Assembly (NCBI GenBank): GCA_937891905.1
Contig: CALATT010000097.1
Location: forward strand, 1 to 5,626
Source: an uncultured Bacteroidales bacterium
GTDB lineage: Bacteria; Bacteroidota; Bacteroidia; Bacteroidales; Paludibacteraceae
DNA length: 5,626 bases
Direction of reading: 5' to 3'
Below the pieces are notes generated by a model. The model searched no databases and had not been told where the DNA came from. It saw nothing but the letters and a program-made list of their open reading frames with translations. This document shows, piece by piece, positions 1 through 4,985 of the stretch; the stretch's first letter is position 1, and every line of letters starts with the position of its first letter. Both the position numbers and the translations under genes were made by a program.

Positions 1-1
1 A

Positions 2-247
2 TATTCTCAAATGCCTACACTGCCATTTGAGTCCACCTCTACAATGCCGCTATCAGGTACACAACTACCCAATGCTGCTGAAGGTGGAGTGTCCATCGTG
101 GACCAACCAACAAAAGGACCGCACCGCGTTCCTGCTTTACCACCAGATCCCTTCTTAGACCCAGTAGGCGATGCAATACTGCCCCTCGCACTCCTCGCTG
201 CAGCATATGTGCTTTCCCTCGCCCGCAAAAAGCGTGCTGCTAAATAA
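2..247 (+). CDS. C-terminal end of a membrane-anchored surface protein (5' truncated)
   Basis: The frame is open from the first complete codon in the window to a TAA at 245-247, so this is most likely the tail of a longer protein; the ATG at 11 need not be a start. The 81 visible residues contain a Ser/Thr-rich patch (FESTSTMPLSGT), a proline-rich linker (PALPPDPFLDPVGD), one hydrophobic segment (ILPLALLAAAYVLSLA) and a basic end (RKKRAAK). This looks like a C-terminal membrane anchor with a positively charged stop. From memory, Bacteroidales genomes contain many surface-type proteins ending in the same order: STSxM patch, linker, 'P(V/I)GDAxLPL' hydrophobic helix, Arg/Lys tail. Their function is not known to me. 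The gene lies 63 bp upstream of a secreted protein on the same strand with no recognisable promoter between them, so co-transcription is plausible. The reading frame is well supported, the function is not. Confidence 0.65.
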   Translation, partial: YSQMPTLPFESTSTMPLSGTQLPNAAEGGVSIVDQPTKGPHRVPALPPDPFLDPVGDAILPLALLAAAYVLSLARKKRAAK

Positions 248-249
248 GA

Positions 250-260
250 CCGATAATCGG
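250..260. repeat. 11-bp palindrome downstream of the first gene
   Basis: CCGAT-A-ATCGG is a perfect odd palindrome three bases after the stop codon. A second pairing, GACCG (248-252) with CGGTC (265-269), is also possible. Neither is followed by a T-run, so I do not call a terminator; an operator or chance is equally possible. Confidence 0.3.
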
Positions 261-286
261 ACTCCGGTCTCCGGTCTCCGGACTCC
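261..286. repeat. 7-bp tandem repeat, intergenic
   Basis: Units run ACTCCGG, TCTCCGG, TCTCCGG, ACTCC: three complete heptamers and a partial fourth. They differ only at the first base of the unit. The array fills the centre of the 63-bp gap between two same-strand genes, and an A-rich stretch (287-303) follows it. No TAnnTTTG promoter element is visible in this gap. Read on the minus strand the unit is GGAGTCC, which shares GGAGTC with the heptamer array at 4112 in the flippase-like gene. Confidence 0.8.
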
Positions 287-310
287 AAAAAAACAACAAA
301 AAATACCACC

Positions 311-1777
311 ATGAAAAAGGTTATTACCATCATATTATTCTTCCTCCTCGCGGCGGGGATGATTGCGCAAGCGCAAAACACAGTCACCTATAATGCCGTC
401 AAAGATGCAAGTTGCCTCGCCGATGGCGCGAAAGTATTCTTCGGTACCAGCCAAGAAGGAGAAAACTATATCATGGGTATCTATGATGTGAATATCAGCA
501 AGAATAATATCAAAGGCGTACCAGCTACCTACGGCGAGAAACGACATACCGTCATCGCAGAAGCAGCATATGCCTACACCGTTCAGCGTGAAGGAGACTA
601 TATCATCTTTGTAGATGCTGATGGTAACTACCTACGCCCTATCAGCGATAGCAAACTGCGAAGCAGTACTTCCTTGGATAACCAAGCTAAATGGACCATC
701 GGTGCCATCAATCAAGATGACGCCACCGTAGAAGTCAAAAACGCGGGATTCACTTCGCGCTATATCTACAATAACTGCCAAGGAACGAACGAGATATTCA
801 ATATCTATCAGGGCTACGACGCCTCTTATCTGGCACGCACCATCCTCTACGCCAATACCGCGTCTGAATGGACCGACCGCGTACTCGATTCGTGGATGGC
901 TGTGAGCGACACACTCCTTGACTGGGGACAATACGAACCCGACACCACCTATGCCTCTGACGAGTCATGGAAGGACTGGGGAGACAGCCGTAAGTTCACA
1001 CTCACCTTCAATGACCTTACCGATGACATCACTGTCACTCTTACAGGCGATACAGCTTTCTTCTGTGGTACACAGCTCATCAAGAAATCAAGCAAGAACC
1101 CCGTTGAGATAACCGTCTTCTGGGAAACAGACGAAGTGGGAGTCTATACCGCCGAACTGCGTCTCTCTACAGCCACTACGGGCGTCGAAGATATCATCAT
1201 ACCACTCCGCGCAGAAGCAGTACTAATGGGCACTCTGCCAGATCCTTACCAACCTGTCTTCTCTGTCTCTACCAAGAAACTAAATCTTGTGCTCAATCCC
1301 GATAATAACTATAGCGACCTGCAAGGATTCACTTTCTCTGCCTCTAACCTCCAAAAAACACTCTACTGCAAATGGGCACACACCAGCAGCGTGCTCTTCC
1401 AATATGAGTATCAAAATCAGTATATGGAGATACTGGCAGGAGACTACGAACTTGAACTCAATGGTTCTGCACATTTCCCTGCAGGCTATGACTATAAAGA
1501 CGAAGAAGTATTAGTAGCAGTAGGCGGTGGAATGACCTCTGCGGGTAATTATACCACACGATTGCATTTCTATAGTTATAAGAAAGATAGCAAAACAGAA
1601 CTCGCCATTGACGAGTATGTGACCATCACTACACAAGTGACACATAGCTCGGTTAGCACAGACCTCGATGAACTACAGTCCAGCCAAACACAAGCAACCA
1701 AAATGCTACGAGGCGGACAACTGCTCATCCTACGCAATGGTCAGTTCTACACCATCACAGGACAAGCCTGCCACTAA
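311..1777 (+). CDS. Secreted multidomain protein of unknown function with a conserved-type C-terminal tail
   Basis: The 488-residue product starts with a clear signal peptide: MKK, a hydrophobic core at about residues 4-18, and a cleavage region near AQAQ at 19-22. No lipobox cysteine is present, so a soluble exported or surface protein is expected. Residues about 40-190 contain 'GDYIIFVDADGNYLRP' and 'AKWTIG', resembling the beta-rich region of Bacteroidales secreted proteins that follows 'YL...W.I...' motifs. Residues about 225-305 look like an Ig-like beta-sandwich ('FTLTFNDL', 'ITVTLTGD', 'GVYTAELRLST', 'IIIPLRAEAV'), and about 315-445 like a second ('GNYTTRLHFYSYK'). After a linker, residues 464-486 form a tail with 'KMLRGGQLLILRNGQ' and 'FYTITGQ', the shape of C-terminal tails shared by many Bacteroidales secreted proteins and somewhat like type IX secretion tails. 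The ATG at 311 is chosen because it gives this signal peptide. No catalytic motif is recognised. The gene may be co-transcribed with the upstream one and converges with the HhH-barrel gene. Confidence 0.85.
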   Translation: MKKVITIILFFLLAAGMIAQAQNTVTYNAVKDASCLADGAKVFFGTSQEGENYIMGIYDVNISKNNIKGVPATYGEKRHTVIAEAAYAYTVQREGDYIIFVDADGNYLRPISDSKLRSSTSLDNQAKWTIGAINQDDATVEVKNAGFTSRYIYNNCQGTNEIFNIYQGYDASYLARTILYANTASEWTDRVLDSWMAVSDTLLDWGQYEPDTTYASDESWKDWGDSRKFTLTFNDLTDDITVTLTGDTAFFCGTQLIKKSSKNPVEITVFWETDEVGVYTAELRLSTATTGVEDIIIPLRAEAVLMGTLPDPYQPVFSVSTKKLNLVLNPDNNYSDLQGFTFSASNLQKTLYCKWAHTSSVLFQYEYQNQYMEILAGDYELELNGSAHFPAGYDYKDEEVLVAVGGGMTSAGNYTTRLHFYSYKKDSKTELAIDEYVTITTQVTHSSVSTDLDELQSSQTQATKMLRGGQLLILRNGQFYTITGQACH

Positions 1778-1783
1778 TTAATA

Positions 1784-1828
1784 CCAATTAGTCCAATTAG
1801 TCCAATTAGCCCAATTAGTCCTATTGGC
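1784..1828. repeat. 9-bp tandem repeat between convergent genes
   Basis: Four units of CCAATTAGT lie head to tail (1784, 1793, 1802 with final C, 1811), followed by a degenerate fifth, CCTATTGGC (1820-1828). The array begins six bases after the TAA of the secreted-protein gene and fills over half of the 76-bp gap to the end of the convergent HhH-barrel gene. The last unit is close to the reverse complement of the others, which allows a hairpin (see next entry). Confidence 0.85.
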
Positions 1829-1829
1829 T
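1808..1829. terminator. Possible bidirectional hairpin between convergent genes
   Basis: AGCCCAAT (1808-1815) can pair with ATTGGCT (1823-1829), with one bulged C and a 7-nt loop. The position between two convergent stop codons suits a shared terminator. There is no T-run on either strand after the stem and the stem is weak, so this is tentative. Confidence 0.25.
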
Positions 1830-1853
1830 GAATAGAAATCCTATATCCCACCA

Positions 1854-3821
1854 TCATAGCTTCCATCGAAGGAGAAGATGCACATCCGTGCGCGTGGGAA
1901 TTGAACCAGCAGCACCATTCCAATCGGAGTGGTGCTCTGCATACCAAGCACGCTGGTAAATAGTTTCACTCACACGCAGATAAAGTGCCAAGTTCTCCAT
2001 CGCTTGCCAGCGCAAACATAGATATGCCCTGCCGCCCAAACCATACACAGCCGGAATAGAAAAAGCATATAGCACATCGTGCTCATATGTGTAAATACGA
2101 TTATCCCATTTCCGCGCATCAAACCACTGCACACGCAATCGCAACGACAATGGAAGAGCTTTACCCCTTACACTCAATCCACTCTGCGCAAAATCATATG
2201 CTAAATCCTGATAAACGGTGTAGCCGTAAGAGGAGGTGAGATTGGCTTCGCCAGTAGTGCGGAGCGACCACCCACCTTGTTGCCAATCGTACTGCAGACG
2301 CGTGGAGTAAATCGCTAAATCGCCCTTTTCCCGCGCACGCAAACGGAGAGTGATGTTGGATGTATGATGTGGTATGTCAAAGCGAATTTCACTCATCGCG
2401 TCATAACCTATCGTGGGGAACTGAGGAATACCATATTTGGGTCCGCTGAAAGAGAAGATATCTGCATAACCCGACCAACGAATACCTTTCCAACGACTGA
2501 CTTCAAAACCAATATAACCGCCATTCTCATCACCAATACGCGATGTCTCACTAAAGGCATAACCCAACGCATTGTCAAAATAAGGTGAGTAATACCTATA
2601 CAATGCCGTCAAAGCTACACCATCCGTAGGATAAAAACGACTACCGATGATACCACCAAAGCCCCATCGGGGACTTGATGTTGAAGGTGTAGGGTGTAAG
2701 GTTGAGCGGTCGTAGTTCTGAGCGGTGGCAACTTCCCCGAAGAGGTCAAACCAACCATGGTTGTACCGCACCGAAGCACCCATCACCGCCTGACGAGTAC
2801 CACGAAAATAATGCTGATTATAGGCACTATTACGATACGGACGGATAGAGTCCGACCATATATTCTCTATCGCCGTCAACTGCACTTCCAGTTTGCGATG
2901 CCGAAGCGTCATATTAGCTCCTACTAAATGGTGAAGGGTGGAGTCATTGGCTTTCTTGATAGAGTAGAGTGCACTCACATCCAATCGCGTGTGGGCATTA
3001 AAAATATGCCGATAAGTACCTCCCGCCCCTTGCAGTCCTTCGCCATCCGCTGATGAGTAATAACGCAGTCCGTTATTCGCCATACCTACTGACTGTACAT
3101 AAGACGATTTGCCAGTTCGAAAAACAGGAGCAAGAACTAATCCTTGACCAAAAGAGGCTTGGAAAGAACCCGCTACTATTGTGTGCATCGGACCGATATC
3201 TTTTAATTGCACATATGCATTATACTGCAATTCACTTGCCTTGCCTCCCGCAGGACGGCGTAACTGCAAACCAAATACCACACGGCGCTTATAGTCAAAT
3301 CGATAACGCAACTGACCATACATAGGGTCCATGCCTTCAAAAGACTCTATATTACGCGCATCCACACGCGCGAGCAACTCATGCTGGGCATAATGAAAGA
3401 CCTCGCGCGCGTACATCTTTTCTTTCTCTGCACTACCTATCCGCACGAAGGGCAGCAGATTACGAATATCATAGTCCGCCAACGAATGAATAAGACGCAA
3501 TTCATACAAGGACGCAAAAGGATGCTTATCCGCATAGGCCAGCAATTCGTCTATCTGCTGCGGCGAGAGAAAAGGCAACTGACTCAGTTCCTCTTCCGTC
3601 GTGGCATTGAGATTGATAGGCGACTCATGCAGCGAATAGAGGTCCGTCTGCAATTGCTCATAATCCACCTCGCCCATCTCCGTCGCCGTGCGATAGATAT
3701 CCAAAATAATATCATCAAGGTTGTGCCCCGTAATGATATTATTAGGATTCATACCATGCATAGAGATGGCGCTGAAAAGCAAAGAACATGCAAGATATAT
3801 AATCGTCATTGTATGCTTCAT
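1854..3821 (-). CDS. Exported helix-hairpin-helix (ComEA-like) protein with predicted outer-membrane beta-barrel
   Basis: The 655-residue product starts with a signal peptide (MKHTMTIIYLACSLLFSAIS). The frame stays open nine codons further to an ATG at 3848, but that ATG lies upstream of the predicted promoter and inside its palindrome, so 3821 is preferred. Residues about 67-115 resemble a ComEA-type HhH region: 'PINLNATTEEELSQLPFLS', 'IDELLAYAD', 'FASLYELRLI'. From about residue 140 the protein alternates polar and aromatic residues in strand-length blocks ('YNAYVQLKDIG', 'ALTALYRYYSPYF', 'LALYLRVSETIYQ') and ends in 'HLLLRWKL', as an outer-membrane beta-barrel would. 'FGQGLVLAP' and 'GEGLQGAGG' resemble conserved stretches I recall from the Bacteroidota family usually annotated as 'helix-hairpin-helix domain-containing protein'. 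Its role is unknown; DNA binding or uptake is only suggested by the HhH homology. It stands alone on its strand here, convergent with the secreted-protein gene and divergent from the flippase-like gene. Confidence 0.88.
   Translation of the reverse strand: MKHTMTIIYLACSLLFSAISMHGMNPNNIITGHNLDDIILDIYRTATEMGEVDYEQLQTDLYSLHESPINLNATTEEELSQLPFLSPQQIDELLAYADKHPFASLYELRLIHSLADYDIRNLLPFVRIGSAEKEKMYAREVFHYAQHELLARVDARNIESFEGMDPMYGQLRYRFDYKRRVVFGLQLRRPAGGKASELQYNAYVQLKDIGPMHTIVAGSFQASFGQGLVLAPVFRTGKSSYVQSVGMANNGLRYYSSADGEGLQGAGGTYRHIFNAHTRLDVSALYSIKKANDSTLHHLVGANMTLRHRKLEVQLTAIENIWSDSIRPYRNSAYNQHYFRGTRQAVMGASVRYNHGWFDLFGEVATAQNYDRSTLHPTPSTSSPRWGFGGIIGSRFYPTDGVALTALYRYYSPYFDNALGYAFSETSRIGDENGGYIGFEVSRWKGIRWSGYADIFSFSGPKYGIPQFPTIGYDAMSEIRFDIPHHTSNITLRLRAREKGDLAIYSTRLQYDWQQGGWSLRTTGEANLTSSYGYTVYQDLAYDFAQSGLSVRGKALPLSLRLRVQWFDARKWDNRIYTYEHDVLYAFSIPAVYGLGGRAYLCLRWQAMENLALYLRVSETIYQRAWYAEHHSDWNGAAGSIPTRTDVHLLLRWKL
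2679..2706. repeat. Degenerate 7-bp repeat inside the HhH-barrel gene
   Basis: On the plus strand the heptamers read TGTTGAA, GGTGTAG, GGTGTAA, GGTTGAG. They encode the Thr/Ser/Pro/His-rich stretch 'STLHPTPSTSS' between two predicted barrel strands, probably a loop. The unit is imperfect and the array short, so chance is possible. Confidence 0.4.
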
Positions 3822-3825
3822 GGCA

Positions 3826-3857
3826 CAAAGGTACAGATAAATTTGCATATATGCAAA
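3826..3857 (-). promoter_or_regulatory. Bacteroidota-type promoter of the HhH-barrel gene
   Basis: Read on the minus strand, TTTG at 3857-3854 is followed by a 20-bp spacer and TACCTTTG at 3833-3826, an exact match to TTTG-N19-21-TAnnTTTG. Only four bases (TGCC) separate the -7 element from the ATG at 3821, so transcription should start at or very near the start codon. Confidence 0.8.
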
Positions 3858-3873
3858 AAAAGTAGTAATTTTG
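3842..3873 (+). promoter_or_regulatory. Bacteroidota-type promoter of the flippase-like gene
   Basis: TTTG at 3842-3845, a 20-bp spacer and TAATTTTG at 3866-3873 match the Bacteroidota consensus. The transcript should begin near 3878-3880, leaving a leader of about 10 nt before the ATG at 3890. No ribosome-binding site is visible, as is usual in this phylum. It overlaps the opposing promoter over the 16-bp palindrome, so polymerase probably cannot occupy both at once. Confidence 0.82.
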
Positions 3874-3889
3874 TGCCGTTTTAGTAATC

Positions 3890-4927
3890 ATGAAGCGTAA
3901 GATACTACATATTATCGAATGGACGATAGCCTTGGCGGCTTGCGGATACTTAGTCTGGCGGTTGGCTACCTACGATGATTATGCATCCCTGTTGGATGGC
4001 TTGCGCTCGATGAATACAGCGCAATGGTGCGCCTTGATAGTAAGTGTCTTACTCATGCCTGTGAATATGACTATCGAAGCATGGCGGTGGAGAACGCTCA
4101 TGAATGAGGGGGAGTCAAGAGTGGAAAGACAAGAGTCAAGAGTGGAAAGTCAAGAGTCAAGAGTGGAAAGTCAAGATGTGATGGGATGGGCTGAGGCGCA
4201 TAGACAAGTCTATTATAGTAAGTTGGCAGGACTAATCACCCCTTGGCGTTTAGGCGAATATCCTGCACGAGGACTGCTCATGCAGAAAAACTCTCTTTCT
4301 CAGGAAAAAGAACAAGTCTCATCTAAAACTTTGTGGACCAAGGTGCTAACGATGGGAGCTGTGGGAAGCGCCACCATGACTATCGCTATCGTGATAGGCG
4401 GATTGATAGGATTGGCAGTAGTGGGGAGTCCAGTGAACTTGGGCGATAATTATATAATCATCTTACTTGGCGTGCTGGTAGGTGCTGTTTTATTGATTGC
4501 AGCTGGGTGGAAAATTAGGACTGTCATATTATCATCTTATAGTTCACCGTCGGTTGACCGTCGGTTGACCGTCGGTCTGATACTGATGCATGTATTACAG
4601 AGTATGGTACGACTACTATGCTGGTGTGTACAGTTAGGACTACTGCTCTATGCGCTGGACGGAATGCCCGGAATGCCCGGAGTAAACGGAGTAACCGGAG
4701 GGACAGGAATACCCGAAATAGCCGGACTAACGGCTATTTATTATCTGCTGGTGACTATCACTCCTAATGTACCAATAGCAGAAGTAGGCGTTCGAGGCGC
4801 ATGGGCGATAGCAGTATTCGGTACGCCACAAGCAGCAATAGCTGCAGTCGTATTATGGGTAATAAATACATTATTACCCTGCGTAGGATGGCTCTTTTTG
4901 AGAAAAAAAACAATAAAGTTTGCATAA
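3890..4927 (+). CDS. Flippase-like membrane protein, lysylphosphatidylglycerol synthase TM-domain family
   Basis: The 345-residue product is a polytopic inner-membrane protein. Hydrophobic segments lie near residues 5-24, 43-62, 153-178, 187-206, 228-255, 278-291 and 302-337. Family-like motifs are 'MTIEAWRWRTL' (60-70), 'YYSKLAGLITPWRLGEYPAR' (108-127), 'EVGVRGAWAIAVFG' (298-311) and 'LWVINTLLP' (322-330). These match my memory of the LPG_synthase_TM/UPF0104 family, often annotated 'flippase-like domain-containing protein'. There is no soluble lysyl-transferase domain, so aminoacyl transfer is not expected; a lipid or glycan transport role is inferred from the family and the substrate is unknown. 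The start at 3890 follows a strong promoter. The gene is unusual in carrying three separate tandem repeats at residues 75-95, 219-229 and 258-281, apparently in loops between membrane segments; the second would shift the frame if one unit changed. The next gene, malQ, has its own promoter overlapping this gene's last codons. Confidence 0.82.
   Translation: MKRKILHIIEWTIALAACGYLVWRLATYDDYASLLDGLRSMNTAQWCALIVSVLLMPVNMTIEAWRWRTLMNEGESRVERQESRVESQESRVESQDVMGWAEAHRQVYYSKLAGLITPWRLGEYPARGLLMQKNSLSQEKEQVSSKTLWTKVLTMGAVGSATMTIAIVIGGLIGLAVVGSPVNLGDNYIIILLGVLVGAVLLIAAGWKIRTVILSSYSSPSVDRRLTVGLILMHVLQSMVRLLCWCVQLGLLLYALDGMPGMPGVNGVTGGTGIPEIAGLTAIYYLLVTITPNVPIAEVGVRGAWAIAVFGTPQAAIAAVVLWVINTLLPCVGWLFLRKKTIKFA
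4112..4174 (+). repeat. 21-bp (3 x 7-bp) tandem repeat inside the flippase-like gene
   Basis: Three copies of a 21-bp unit encode ESRVERQ, ESRVESQ, ESRVESQ. Each 21-mer is itself three related heptamers (GAGTCAA, GAGTGGA, AAGTCAA), so the array is nine heptamers long. Only one base differs between copies (AGA versus AGT, Arg versus Ser). The encoded charged, hydrophilic 21 residues sit between 'WRWRTLMNEG' and 'DVMGWAEAHRQVYY', where I recall family members having a short loop. Confidence 0.92.
4546..4576 (+). repeat. 11-bp tandem repeat inside the flippase-like gene
   Basis: Two full copies of ACCGTCGGTTG (4546-4556, 4557-4567) are followed by nine bases of a third (4568-4576), all identical. 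As 11 is not a multiple of three, each copy is read in a different frame, giving SPSVDRRLTVGL. Each ACCGTCGGT core is itself an odd near-palindrome (ACCG-T-CGGT). Confidence 0.92.
4661..4732 (+). repeat. 9-bp repeat encoding collagen-like Gly-X-Y triplets
   Basis: Eight consecutive in-frame 9-bp units, all but one starting GGA, encode GMP, GMP, GVN, GVT, GGT, GIP, EIA, GLT. The first two are identical (GGAATGCCC) and the others have diverged. The block lies between membrane segments ending near residue 256 and starting near 279. It resembles a loop grown by unit duplication more than a functional collagen helix, which would need many more triplets. Confidence 0.88.
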
Positions 4928-4950
4928 TTACAAAAAATATTGTATCTTTG
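4919..4950 (+). promoter_or_regulatory. Bacteroidota-type promoter of malQ
   Basis: TTTG at 4919-4922, a 20-bp spacer and TATCTTTG at 4943-4950 match the Bacteroidota consensus. The TTTG element spans the last two sense codons of the flippase-like gene (TTT GCA, then TAA at 4925-4927). Transcription should begin near 4955, giving an A/T-rich leader of about 30 nt before the ATG at 4986. Confidence 0.85.
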
Positions 4951-4985
4951 CAAAAGATTTGTGAAATATATAAAAACACTATACC

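Larger units (their letters stand above)
3822..3877. promoter_or_regulatory. 56-bp dyad spanning two divergent promoters
   Basis: An outer inverted repeat, GGCACAAA (3822-3829) and TTTGTGCC (3870-3877), and an inner perfect 16-bp palindrome, TTTGCATATATGCAAA (3842-3857), share one axis at 3849.5. The sequences between them are mostly not symmetric. Each inner arm provides the TTTG element of one promoter and each outer arm the end of its TAnnTTTG element. Part of the outer symmetry follows from both promoters matching the consensus. The inner palindrome is more than two TTTG elements require and could be an operator. Confidence 0.75.

Noticed and set aside
11..247. ATG at 11 as the start of a complete small protein
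   Set aside because: The frame is open to the window edge, no signal peptide follows the ATG, and the sequence has the character of a C-terminal anchor.
7..387. Minus-strand open frame covering the first gene's tail and the start of the secreted-protein gene
   Set aside because: It crosses two better supported plus-strand frames and the heptamer array, and has no domain or promoter.
1784..1828. CRISPR array
   Set aside because: Units are 9 bp head to tail without spacers; no array elsewhere has repeat-spacer structure and no cas gene is present.
3762..3821. Lipoprotein signal (YLAC) in the HhH-barrel N-terminus
   Set aside because: Tyr at -3 is a poor lipobox residue, the hydrophobic run before the Cys is short and continues past it, and a barrel protein would not be expected to be lipidated there.
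3822..3848. Upstream ATG at 3848 as start of the HhH-barrel gene
   Set aside because: It lies within the 16-bp palindrome upstream of the predicted -7 element and adds nine residues before a complete signal peptide, so it should not be transcribed from this promoter.
3381..3884. Plus-strand open frame of 167 codons opposite the HhH-barrel gene
   Set aside because: It lies antisense within a well-supported gene and runs through its promoter region. The translation is rich in Arg, Ile and Gln with no recognisable domain, signal or promoter.
4661..4732. Functional collagen domain
   Set aside because: Only eight triplets, one lacking Gly, located between predicted membrane segments; too short for a stable triple helix.
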